From the NCBI GenBank assembly GCA_009746045.1, contig RPFO01000506.1:1-64000 (forward strand): 64,000 nucleotides of DNA, read 5' to 3'. How positions within the stretch are numbered: position 1 is the first letter of the stretch; each line of letters starts with the position of its first letter. The translations under genes and the position numbers were made by a program. Of this stretch, positions 54,824 to 64,000 are shown one piece after another. The stretch is from Mesostigma viride (Eukaryota; Streptophyta; Mesostigmatophyceae; Mesostigmatales; Mesostigmataceae). The notes under the pieces were generated by a model. It did not search any database, was not told the origin of the DNA, and saw nothing but the letters and a program-made list of their open reading frames with translations.

Positions 54824-55353
54824 TAATTAATAATTAATAAGCACGTGACTGCGTCACGTGGGTGCCAATACAGAGTAAAGGAACCTTCAACCCTATATAC
54901 ACAGTGAGAAGGAGGGAGGGCGCCCTAGCTTCTCTCACTGCCGCAGGTGGGCAGGCCACAGAGCGCTCTCTCCACGGCATGGTGCCGGGGCGCAACACTG
55001 TGGGTGCAATACAACCAGTGCAATACCATAGGTAGGCTGACGCATAGCTTATGCTACAAATGTGAGGTGGGCTCAAGACGTCGGCTAATTAAGGCGCAAG
55101 CTGATGGCCACAAGGTGCCAGAGCTAATTGAAGGTACTATAACGCTGTGCGCTAATATCGTTTCAAGTGCTGTAATGCCTAAGCTATCCCATCATCGATT
55201 GCCCCCATCTAGACAACTAGCTGGAGTGCTCTATCCCGGGGAAGCCCGGGGGGGCTTCCACAGTTTCTTGTTGACGTAGAGGTCCCCGCCCCGCCAGTAC
55301 ACTTGGGGCTTCTCGGGGTTGGTCTTGTGGCGGATGTAGTGACAAGGAGTAAT
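54810..55353 (-). mobile_element. truncated ORF1-type LINE insertion with 14-bp TSD
   Basis: TGACAAGGAGTAAT lies at 54810-54823 and 55340-55353. The 516-bp insert on the minus strand starts within an ORF1 C-terminus (YIRHKTNPEKPQVYWRGGDL, VNKKLWKPP, about 55339-55255). A 3' UTR follows, then a stem CACGTGACGCAGTCACGTG and a TTAATTATTAATTAATTA tail. It has no ORF2 between ORF1 and the 3' end, like the 26.7-kb element, but uses a different 3' stem. Confidence 0.88.
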
Positions 55354-55560
55354 GGGCTGCCATCTGCGATAAGCACCTTCCTGAGGGGTATGCTCCTGTT
55401 TTCTCCCCACGGGCCCCGCGGCCCGTTGCTAGCCAGGGTAGAAGTCCGCAGGTGGAGGTTATTGGCCCTGAGGATATCTAGCCGCTACATGCACTACCGC
55501 CTCATCTGCCATTACAGTAGAGGACAGCTCGGATGAGGATTACATCCCCATCTAGTGGTT
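55354..55560 (+). pseudogene. ORF2 extreme C-terminus after the insertion
   Basis: Removing the insert, the frame continues from MIDKE through WAAICDKHLPEGYAPVFSP to IGPEDI and a stop, parallel to MDKAKWAQVIEDNEPPP at 31.7 kb. A 3' UTR fragment follows; no hairpin was recognised. Confidence 0.65.
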
Positions 55561-55684
55561 GGGGAATGATGCAGACGATACTAGTTTAAACTCTTGTGTA
55601 ATTATTTTTTCTAATGAGATTAGCATAGTAGTACTCCGTGGCATGCCTTTGCGCATGACACGCAAGTACTTACACAATTACTTA
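55561..55684. other. unassigned spacer
   Basis: AT-rich, no gene. Confidence 0.35.
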
Positions 55685-55735
55685 GTCATTCATTCTCGTG
55701 TCTCGATCCATTGGGAGAGTCGCGGGTAACAAACT
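55685..55735 (-). mobile_element. LINE 3' terminus with short AATG tail
   Basis: Minus strand GTTACCCGCGACTCTCCCAA, TGGATCGAGACACGAGAATG, AATGACTAAG. Same type as the 52.6-kb end, but with only two AATG units. Confidence 0.6.
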
Positions 55736-55961
55736 TCTTGAGTACGTACCTTTCATCCAGGTGTTTGATGCACAGCAAGATGGGGGCATGGGATCCCCCC
55801 CTTCTTTCGTTGCCTTGAAAGGTAGGCCACATGCAGGTTCAATTAACCTACTGCTCACGACCTCGATCACGTGCATGCATGTTAGCCTGCTGTATATATG
55901 CCCTATAACGAGTTGGTGACAGGCGCTACAACATCAAGTGCTTTTGGTTGTTATATTGTTT

Positions 55962-56845
55962 CCAGGACGATACATATTCATTGAGAATGATAATTTACGG
56001 AGGTGAGATGGGCATGCAACATAAGGAAAAACCCAAAAAGGATCTCGAAGAAGTGAAGAACCCTGAAGAAATTATTAGGAATCTGACACGGACATCCAAG
56101 GATCACGCCAGTTGCACAAGGTACAACTATAACTATGTACATCACAAAACTACGACACGCGTCAACAGCGCTGCCGGCCCACCATGCAGGCCTGCTGGGA
56201 GGGATCGAGACCGCACGGGTCGCGACAAAGTCGCGGCCCGAGTGCGGCGGAATAACACATCAGCCATGGTGCGAGTGAGGGCAAGTGACAGGCGCTGCCG
56301 CCAATACGAGGACCACGTGCGGGCAGACCACGGGGCGGTCTGACCCTCGAGGTCGAGGCGGTCTTCACGGCGCTGGCAGCACTCGTGGAGAAACTCCGCC
56401 GTCTTGGGGCCCATGGCCCCGAACTCCTCATTAATTAAGGACAAAGGGGATGACCCGGTGCAGGGGCCCCACATTGCCGTAGGAGGCAAACTAGATTGTC
56501 GCGCTCAGCCACAGCGGCAGCAGCGCCGGCATCCACAGCCGCCCGGAGGATGTGGCGACCGGAGAGCGGCCGAGCCACGGAGACATCGATGAGCAGGTGG
56601 CAACCCTGCCCGTCGTAGTCAAGCACAGTAATGTCGGGGCGGGGGTTGCATGGGTGAGTAGAGGGCGGCCCCATCCGCGTCCAGGACGATATATATTCAT
56701 TGAGAATGATAATTTACGGAGGTGAGATGGGCATGCAACATAAGGAAAAACCCGAGAAGAAGAAGAACCCTGAAGAAAATAATAGTAATCTGACACGGAC
56801 ATCCAAGGAGCACGCCAGCTGCACAAGGTCCGGGTTGGTCAGTAC
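55962..56845 (-). pseudogene. second LINE family: ORF2 C-terminal remnant (RPDITVL type)
   Basis: Minus-strand text includes RPDITVLDYDGQGCHLLIDV, SVARPLSGRHILRAAVDAGA and EFGAMGPKTAEFLHECCQRR, then WSSYWRQRLSLALTRTMADV. The PD-x-x-V-x-D plus IDVSV pattern and following helical segment are typical of the C-terminal part of several algal and plant non-LTR retrotransposon proteins. Frames are broken. The element lies between two copies of an ~130-bp direct repeat (55962 and 56683, CAGGACGATA.ATATTCATTG onward). Confidence 0.75.
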
Positions 56846-57955
56846 GCCGTACGGAGCCGCAAAAATACGGGAAAACGTACACTGAAGGCCTCCGCCGTAT
56901 ATACGCGTACTTTACTTCAGAATACGCGGTTTGGACTTGGAATTTTTCGGGGGTACCAGCGGGCAGCGGGCACTGGCGCGGTGCCCAGGTTCTGGGCGCG
57001 GCGCGTTCACTGCACATTTGAGATTTTTACTACTAGAAGTAGATGCGTACAGTTCTTTCCATATAGTCTCAAAAAAAAAAACTATATACGAAGGCGAAAT
57101 GCATAAAGTTAAAACGTCAGCCTTGCAAAATCTTTGGCCGGTAGGAGACAGCTAGGACTAGGTACATAATGTCACGGACGCGAGCTATGTCATCCGGGCG
57201 GCGCCCACTATGCACAAGACCGGTGACGTGCGCAAGGAATTTGTTTTCTACGCATTTTCGACAAAGGCTAGTGACCGGGGGGGGACACTAGCACTTGCAG
57301 CATAAGAGCGGACGAAAGTGTACGTGCATGCGCGCCGGGCCAGGCACAGCTGGGCGCGCAGCACTGACTTGAGCGGACGGCAGCACAAGTGCGCAGCGTC
57401 GAGAGGATCATACGCGTGTTAGTGGACAGCTGGAGCTGAAGCTGGACTGCTGGACTTCAACAGCGCCGAGGCTATTGACAGGCCAGGTGTCTTTGTGGTG
57501 TAGAATAGCGGGTCAACGTTATGAGGACTGGACAGAAAATGAAAAAGGACAATTTGCGGTGCGGAGCCAGATCGCTGGAATGAATGCGAAATCGCTGGCA
57601 GCCCTACAAAGGGATTTCTTCTAGAAAGGAACGATTAGACGCAATGTTTGCTGGGCCACTCACACGCAAGGTGTGAGCGTGCAGATTGTCTGAAGGATAA
57701 TCATGGGACAGGTCCTCGCCCACCCCACAGGGCATGCAGTTAAGGCAGGCACGTCAGCTCAGCTCATTTGGGTTTTACCAAATTAAGCTGAGTGGCCAGC
57801 CGCCATGGTGGCGCCGGAGATTGTGGCACGCAGACGCGACAATAATGCATAATGCCAGCAAATGCCAGCTGTGCTACTGACGGTGTAATGCAATATAGCG
57901 ACGACGAGGCCAGTGCGCCTGTGCGACAGTGTGCAGCCATTTTCGATTTGCAGCC
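56846..57955. other. unassigned
   Basis: 56840-56940 has CGTACGG and ATACGCG words similar to 58795-58880, possibly remnants of one MITE family. A poly-A run at 57070. No gene recognised. Confidence 0.4.
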
Positions 57956-58531
57956 ATGAAGAAGAAAGGGCCTGAATGGGATTTCGTTCTTGAGAAGAAA
58001 GAAGCAGTCACAGATGCTGTTAGTAACAAAACGCAGTTTGTGTCGAATAAGTTCTGCTCATTTTGCAACAAGAAGTTCTCATACGGGGCGGGGGCAATCA
58101 GCGTATTTCGAGTCCGTGCACACTTTGCCGGAATCGCAGCCGGGGAAGGGATGTTACCCTGCGACAAAATTCCACCGAATATCCGGAGCAGGTTTCTCAG
58201 GATTGCTAACAACAAGTTAAAGAAGTCAGACGCCAAGAAGCAGCACAATTTGAACAGGGCAATGGCGGAGATGGGAGGGGCTGCGCCGGCTGACTTGTCG
58301 TCGGTTCCCAGCAAAGGCCAGCTGAGCATCACCAAATGGCTGGTTCCCGTCGACGAGAAAGGTGTCCAGCTGCTGGCTGCCGAATTTTTTATCGAGAACG
58401 GCATTGTGCCTTCAATGCGGCTGAGAGCGCCTCTTTCAAGCAGATGGTGGCCGGCATGACCCAGTACAAAGGAGGGCGCGTCACCCCTCCTTCTCGGAAG
58501 TTGGAGCTTGTTGTGGGATCCTTGAGAGCAT
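57956..58531 (+). pseudogene. BED-finger hAT transposase N-terminal remnant
   Basis: From the ATG at 57956 the frame reads MKKKGPEWDFVLEKKEA, then a zinc-finger-like CSFCNKKFSYGAGAISVF with C34, C37, H56 and C69. GEGMLPCDKIPPNIRSRF and a basic helix follow. At about 58405 the frame shifts and continues NAAESASFKQMVAGM, ending at 58531. The catalytic and dimerisation regions are absent. This arrangement is common at the N-terminus of plant hAT transposases. It differs from the hAT at 38-42 kb. It could also be a domesticated short protein, but the shift argues for decay. Confidence 0.65.
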
Positions 58532-58589
58532 GATCCTTAGTTGTGTCTTATGTCCTCTCATGCATTATATAGTGGATGGCTTTCCTTAC

Positions 58590-58607
58590 AATTAATTAAT
58601 TAATTGA
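58590..58607. repeat. short TTAA tract
   Basis: ACAATTAATTAATTAATTGA resembles a LINE tail, but no hairpin lies next to it. TTCCTTACAATT occurs on both sides and could be a target duplication of a tiny insertion. Confidence 0.4.
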
Positions 58608-58879
58608 TTCCTTACAATTCCCGTTGCAGCCTGCTCCCCCCTGCAAATCATAATCAGATAGGATTGCAGGGCATAAATGGAAGATGTTAATAAATAAGCA
58701 TATACACCAAATTTCAGTTGCAATAACTGCATGACCATCATCAAGGAGCGTGCTAATTGGGTGACTGACCATTGGACCACAAAAACTGTCGCGTATTTTA
58801 CCGCCGCGTATTTTACACCCCCCACGTATAATACGCGTATTTTAGGTCCGCGTATTATACCCCGTACACGTATTTGCCA

Positions 58880-59500
58880 ACCCGGCACAAGGTACAACTA
58901 ACTACATCACAAACTACGACACGCAGCAACATCGCTGCCGGCCCACCATGCAGGCCTGCTGGGAGGGATCGAGACCGCACGGGTCGCGACAAAGTCGGCC
59001 CGGGTGCGGCGGAATAACACATCAGCCACGGTGCGATTGAGGGCAAGTGACAGGCGCTGCTGCCAATACGAGGACCACGTGCGGGAACTACCACGGGGCC
59101 GTCTGACCCTCGAGGTCGAGGCGGTCTTCACGGCGCTGGCAGCACTCGTGGAGAAACTCCGCCGTCTTGGGGCGGCCATGCATGGCCCCGAACTCCTCAA
59201 GGACAAAGGGGATGACCCGGTGCAGGGGCCCCACATTGCCGTAGGAGGCAAACTTCAGTGTCGCGCTCAACACAGGCGGCTGCAGCGCCGGCATCCACAT
59301 CCGCCCGGAGGATGTGGCGACCAGAGTCTGAGCGGCCGAGCCACGGAGACATCGAACAAACAGAGCAGCTAGGTGGCAACCCTGCATGCCCATCGTAGTC
59401 AAGCACGGTAATGTCGGGGCTGGGGTTGGTTGGGTGAGTAGACGTAGAGGGCGGCCCCATCCGCGTCCTCGCACTTGATGGTGGAGTGGGGAAAGACCGA
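58880..59500 (-). pseudogene. second copy of the RPDITVL-type LINE C-terminus
   Basis: Parallel to 56140-56680 on the same strand: PSPDITVLDYDGHAG, RHILRADVDAGAAA, FVLEEFGAMHGRPKTAEFLH, WSSYWQQRLSLALNRTVADV. The 3' flanks share CCCGCACGGGTCGCGACAAA-like text in plus orientation. Frames are broken. Confidence 0.75.
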
Positions 59501-59848
59501 CCGAACCGGCCACGGCACACACCACCCGGAGGAGAGCGGTATGGAGATAGAGGAACCAGTTCTGGTTCTGCTGGCCACCCATTGTCGACTCAGAAAGTAA
59601 CAACTTAGCGTGAAAACGCTAGCTGCCCAAAATCTGAGATTCCGCGGAACACAGAAAGTAAGAAAGCTACCAGCAAGGAATCGAACATAGGACCTTTGGC
59701 ATGATTTCGCGGCTGTGTGAGTCTCCTGATCCGAAGGCATCTCACTTAACATTTCGAAACAGCCCAACCATGCGAAAAACCTCTTAATTACCGGAGAGGG
59801 GTGCCAATATGTCCGATATTGCTGAATCTATAGAAGATGACTCACCAC
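59501..59848. other. non-coding insert between LINE segments
   Basis: Separates the upstream zinc-finger fragment (59849-60070) from the downstream part. Contains a GTTCGATTCC tRNA B-box-like word on the minus strand at about 59671, discussed under rejected items. Confidence 0.4.
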
Positions 59849-60070
59849 CTAAGTGCGCAGGATGCCACCCATGCATGCGATGTAGTGCGTCCCAGTAGTA
59901 TCGAGAGCAAGCCCGCATCTGCCGCAGGACGCACCCGCCGTGATGAGAGGTTGCGGGGCAAACAGCTGGTGGCGGAGGGCGATGGCGTAAAGGGCCGGAG
60001 CCAGCATGAACAAAGGGCTCATGGGGAGGGCGCGCAGGAATGCGGACCCCACGCGTACAACTGTTGATAA
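59849..60070 (-). pseudogene. LINE ORF2 zinc-finger fragment
   Basis: Minus text FLRALPMSPLFMLAPALYAI and CGRCGLALDTTGTHYIACMG: a Cx2C...Hx4C finger of the kind that precedes the RPDITVL region in this retrotransposon family. Belongs with 58880-59500. Confidence 0.7.
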
Positions 60071-60352
60071 ATATATATATGGGTATATAGGTTTATAGCT
60101 GGGCGTTTGCTTTGGTTTGAGTGATTTCACTCTGCTGTAAGTAATTATATTTTTAATATATATATGGCGCTGACTCGGGCCATGGCTGACATCATGCTCC
60201 GCCGTACGCGGGCTGATTTTGCGGTGCAGCAGGGCTATTAGGTTCCTCCCGTTAGGAGTTTCCATTGGTCTTATCGTAGTATAAAGATTTGACATGGCTC
60301 TGTATAGAGGTTTATAGCTGGGCGTTTGCTTTGGTTTGAGTGATTTCACTCT
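60071..60352. repeat. diverged duplication upstream of the 234-bp array
   Basis: GGTTTATAGCTGGGCGTTTG and TTTGAGTGATTTCACTCTG occur at about 60085 and 60309, about 220 bp apart. The second copy abuts the tandem array. A TATATATATGG stretch lies between them. Confidence 0.75.
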
Positions 60353-60912
60353 GCATGACATGAACCGACGGGGGTTCCTGGATTGAGACACGTTTTTTTC
60401 TCCATGCACAGCTGAAAAAACCTGCGCCGAGGTGCGGCACCGCGGCCTACGGTATAGTGATTACTGTCTGCGACACGCCTGGGGCTGGCTGCATCTACCT
60501 GTCGGCCAATTGTGACCCGTGGGCTAGGCGAATTTGAATGCGGCTTTCCCGTTAGTTGTGGCTCCATCGCTCCAGTTTTCTAGGCTGCATGACATGAACC
60601 GACGGGGGTTCCTGGATTGAGACACGTTTTTTTCTCCATGCACAGCTGAAAAAACCTGCGCCGAGGTGCGGCACCGCGGCCTACGGTATAGTGATTACTG
60701 TCTGCGACACGCCTGGGGCTGGCTGCATCTACCTGTCGGCCAATTGTGACCCGTGGGCTAGGCGAATTTGAATGCGGCTTTCCCGTTAGTTGTGGCTCCA
60801 TCGCTCCAGTTTTCTAGGCTGCATGACATGAACCGACGGGGGTTCCTGGATTGAGACACGTTTTTTTCTCCATGCACAGCTGAAAAAACCTGCGCCGAGG
60901 TGCGGCACCGCG
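60353..60912 (+). repeat. 234-bp tandem repeat, 2.4 copies, upstream of the PHD-RING frame
   Basis: GCATGACATGAACCGACGGG begins at 60353, 60587 and 60821; copies 1 and 2 look identical. The third stops after about 92 bp at GCACCGCGGCC, where a GGGG/CCCC-rich leader begins. The arrangement, tandem units directly upstream of a long ORF, resembles promoter monomers of some retrotransposons. Confidence 0.92.
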
Positions 60913-61040
60913 GCCGCCCCGCGTTGGGGGGCTGCCGCCCCCCAAACCCCCCGCTTGGGGGGCACGCCCCCCAAACCCCCCGCGTCCGCATCACGCTCTC
61001 CCCCCGCGCTTCCGGTTCCGTTGTTTTACGCACCTCCCCC
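60913..61040 (+). promoter_or_regulatory. G/C-rich leader with repeated hairpin-prone words
   Basis: GGGGGGCTGCCGCCCCCCAA and GGGGGGCACGCCCCCCAAAC are two adjacent potential hairpins, each followed by AACCCCCC. They would form strong structure or quadruplexes just ahead of the ATG at 61041. A regulatory role is inference only. Confidence 0.4.
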
Positions 61041-63078
61041 ATGCCTCCTTCACGACGACGCACCTCCCGGGCGCGGGATGCGCTGCCTAGTGGCGCCCCT
61101 GCGCCGCGTCGGTCCTTACGCATCGCGGCGCACCTGCAGGAGATGGGCGACCTGGACGACGGCGGTCGTGGCGCCCCTGTGCCACTCTCGCTTGTGTGCG
61201 AGGTCTGCCACAGTGGTGAGGATGCCCCCCGTCTCCTTGTGTGTGATTCGTGCCAATGCGGCTGGCACACGCGCTGCTTGGTCCCGCCCCTCTTCCGGCT
61301 GCCTCCCCCGGGTCCTTGGGCGTGCCCTCATTGCGTGGCCCCGCCTCGGCCGTCCCTAGGCTCCCGACGCGCGGCCGTGTCGACCCCGGGATCCCATTCG
61401 GCCCGCGCCCCCTCCCGCAGCCCCTCGCTGGACCCTCTCCTGGGCCTTGCGGACCTCGTGGAGGGTTCCACACCGTGCTCCCGCTCTCCCCGCGCCGTCA
61501 CGTCCGGCCCCTCCGCGGGGTCCCCTGGCCCTGCCCCGCCTAGCTCTGGGGATCCACCTCCGGCCAGCACGGCGGTGGCCACTGACCTGCGTCCTCCTGT
61601 GCTTGAGGGGTCCCTGGCGGCTCTCCTCCCTGAGGCTGTGGGACACCCTGCGGCGACTCCTGTGGTGGGCCCCTGGTCGGCCGCGCTTGGGTCCCACGAC
61701 TTCTCCGTTTGGCCCCCCACCAACATTGCGGGCGTCAGCGCGCTCCGGCACGCCACGTTCTCTTGGCTGTATTGCCCCTTGCTGTTGGACGCTGTCGGCT
61801 TGCACGCGGCGTTTCCTACGCTCCCACGGCCCCCTGAATTTAGTGCCCTTGTGGTTCGTGTCCGGCACATGCTGCAGGCAGCCTCCCCCCCTGTCCTTGC
61901 CTCCACGCTTTGGGGGTTTGTCCTCGAGGACTACCATGCGGGCAGCCGCCTGCCTTGGCACCTGCCCGCGGTGCGCCAAGAATGGCTCCTGAATCTGGAC
62001 GCTCAAGTGGCGCAGGCGGTGGTGCTCTTTGCTACAGGGCTTGCCGTGCAGGCCCAGCAGGCCGCCCGTGCGACATATCTCGCTGGGGGGCCACCGACCA
62101 CGCCTTGCTCGATCGCCCTCAGCTGCACACGTTTCTTGCCTCTGCCGGGCCCGGCTCGGCCGGCCTTGTTGCGCAGGCCCACGGGCGCTTGACTACGGCG
62201 GTCACCCCAGCGCAAGCCGCCCGCCTGCGCGTTGACTTCGGGGCTCCTGTCACCGTGCACGCCGGTGACCTGGTTCTGTACGATGCGGGGGGGGGCGTGT
62301 TCTCGAGCTGAGCGCGGGTGCGGCCGTGCCCGCCATCTTGCACGATGTGCTCGAGCTTGCGGGCATCCCCCATGTCTGGCACCCTGCTGGTCCGCGCCGC
62401 CGTCTTCTCTCCGCCGATGAGATCGCCCGACTGCCGAGCTGGGAGCTGGGGTGGGACGCGGCGCCCGCCCACTACGGGCCGGCCCACTTGGTGGATGTCA
62501 CTGCCAGCGGCCCCTCCTGCCCCATCTGCTTGGACCTGCCTCGCCCTGGTGACGGTCTCTGCCGCCTCCCTGCTTGCGGCCACGTCTTCCATCAAGCTTG
62601 CATCGCCACGAGCTTGCACGCGACCTCCGCCACCTGCCCCCTTTGCCGGGCCGCGGTCCTTTCCCCCTTGCCTCCTGGCGTTCTCCCGCTGGGGCCCTCG
62701 CCCGTGTCCGTGCGCCGCCAGTCCCACGCGCCTGCCCCGACACCTGCCTCCCCTGTGCGTGGTCGTGGGTCGCGCGCCGGCTTGGCTGCCTCCTCCAGCG
62801 CCCCCCTCCCGGCCGTGGGGGCCGTCCCCGCGCCGGTCTTGTCCTCGGCTGCCACGAGCCCTGCTGACCGCCCGGCGGCCGGCCCCGCCCTGGGTTCCGC
62901 TGCAGCTGTAGTTCCTCTGGCTGAGGGTTTTCCCGACCCCTCCCCCTCTCGACCCGGGGCGGCCCAACCGGGTGGGCGCCCCCCCTCAGATGGCTTCCAT
63001 TATTGCCAAGTCGATGGTCCCCTTGGTGACCCGTGTGTTAGAAATTTGGTTGATTCCTTGGTCGTCAAGACTGCTTGA
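61041..63078 (+). CDS. PHD-finger plus RING-H2 protein, two frame breaks
   Basis: From the ATG at 61041 (MPPSRRRTSRARD) the protein has a basic leader, then a PHD finger at residues ~53-98 (CEVC, LLVCDSCQCGWHTRC, WACPHC). A Pro/Ser-rich linker, a ~150-residue helical region (FSWLYCPLLLDAVGLHAAFP, LVVRVRHMLQAA) and a stretch with VTVHAGDLVLYDAGG follow. Then a RING-H2 (CPICLDL, PACGHVFHQAC, CPLC at 62518-62648) and a Pro/Ala-rich tail end at 63078. Frames change at G6 (62085-62090) and G9 (62287-62295); with those restored it would be about 680 residues. PHD fingers occur in ORF1 of some CR1-like LINEs, and RING-H2 implies E3 ubiquitin ligase activity. Its upstream repeats favour a mobile-element origin; a host regulator is the alternative. 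Confidence 0.7.
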
Positions 63079-64000
63079 GACAATTGATAGACGATTTATT
63101 CATTTCATATTTAGGTTACGGACTGCCACCGTTTGACCGCCAAAGCCATGGTGTGGCTCGGACCCGGTGGGGACCATTATCGTCCATAGCTGACAGCTAG
63201 GACAGGTAAGGTGAAGGCATCGAGCACAAACATCGTGCCTATATCCACCAAAGGTGGCGGCTATGCGCAAGACAATAACTTAACGACTTAACTTCAGAGT
63301 CGTACATTCTAGAAGTCTTGCTAACATGCCAGCGCATTAAGTACGGGGCATCTAGTAACTCGTGTCGGTAGAAATATCCAACACGGAATAGTGGGCCGAG
63401 GATGGTACCGTCGGCACCTACAGTGCGTTAAGTCTTGTGCCGGAAATAGTACAACTTCGGCATACAATAACTTTCGCTGTACGGCACTATTTCTAGTGCT
63501 ATAAACTGTGCCGTAATTATCACGGCGAGCCCTTCCTAACCTATTTAATTATCGGCCTGAAATACGGTAGGCGGGTGCGATTAATAATGACGCAACCCTA
63601 ATTAGTCCTCCGTTTACAACATGACGGCCAGAATTAAATATAAACAGGTAGTTGGGCACATAGGGTAAAATATACCCTTGACACCCCCCTTGCTCAACTA
63701 GCCAGTACTATGGTATAATCCAATGGTTGTAACTTTCCCTTTAGCTTAGGTAGGGTGTATAGCCCCCCTTACTTGGGATAACATTCCATGGTGAACCATT
63801 GCAACAAAAACTGGAGCTTAGGCGAGGTTAACACTTGTGCTTTTGGACATGGGGATTAGCAACAAAAAACCCGAATGTGTGCTTTTGAATACAGGGCTTA
63901 GCATCAGAACCCGATGACATGAACCGGAACAAAAAATCCCGATTTCCTTAACTCGTGGATGGCACTGGCTTCTCGGCTCTGGGCTCCTGCGCACTTGGCT
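63079..64000. other. unassigned 3' flank
   Basis: AT-rich, no reverse transcriptase or other gene. Two near-repeats of a TTTGGACATGGGGATTAGCA/TTTGAATACAGGGCTTAGCA-like line occur at about 63840-63905. If the PHD-RING frame is a LINE ORF1, its ORF2 does not start within this window. Confidence 0.4.

Noticed and set aside
59640-59770. Possible tRNA gene or tRNA-derived SINE on the minus strand (GTTCGATTCC, with ATGCCTTCGGATCAGGAGAC upstream)
   Set aside because: The T-stem and acceptor stem do not pair and no matching 5' acceptor was found; at most a decayed tRNA-like sequence. A tRNAscan-SE run would settle it.
62119-62967. 282-codon minus frame under the RING domain
   Set aside because: Shadow of the GC-rich PHD-RING coding region, which has clear domains on the plus strand.

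Overview
This window looks like nuclear DNA of a repeat-rich photosynthetic eukaryote, most likely a green alga. There are no bacterial operons, the gene models have GT-AG introns, and intergenic space is dominated by eukaryotic transposons. The best single clue is a two-exon gene on the minus strand (33347-35330). It encodes an apparently plastid-targeted membrane protein that I recognise from memory as the cyanobacterial/plastid DUF3172 type. I cannot name the species.

Layout. 1-6.9 kb: a 2.6-kb CCCT polypyrimidine array, a LINE 3' end and a decayed minus-strand reverse transcriptase. 6.9-16.4 kb: one plus-strand LINE split by a 7.8-kb satellite-rich island with matching inverted ends. The island holds a 503-bp foldback, 8-bp minisatellites, (GCGT)n/(GGGT)n arrays and a 184-bp satellite. 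16.4-24 kb: mostly unassigned, with tandem duplications and a 781-bp TIR element. 24.4-31.9 kb: three LINE-like elements that carry only ORF1, plus truncated LINE 3' ends. 33.3-35.3 kb: the DUF3172-like gene. 37.8-47.2 kb: a Mutator-like element with 215-bp TIRs and a 9-bp target duplication, containing a nested 4.1-kb hAT transposon with its own 8-bp duplication. 47.6-50.6 kb: a 3-kb element with ~135-bp inverted ends. 51.5-52.4 kb: a probable small spliced host gene. 52.6-60.1 kb: LINE remnants of at least two families, with a BED-finger hAT remnant. 60.3-63.1 kb: three tandem 234-bp repeats leading into a GC-rich PHD-plus-RING-H2 reading frame.

The unifying theme is one LINE group whose 3' ends share a small CTCC..CAACGG..GAG hairpin followed by a tetranucleotide tail, usually (TTAA)n. 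The hairpin follows an ORF2 C-terminus, an ORF1-only coding region and very short truncated copies. This suggests one reverse transcription machinery mobilises all of them. Several long microsatellites sit exactly in these LINE 3' UTRs or tails.

The strongest leads are the complete ORF1-only element (26741-28736, flanked by an 11-bp duplication), the PHD-RING gene with monomer-like upstream repeats, the duplicated splice sites of the DUF3172-like gene, and the satellite-filled TIR island. Four frame breaks in otherwise good genes fall on G/C homopolymers and may be sequence errors. All family calls are from reading the sequence; no search was run.
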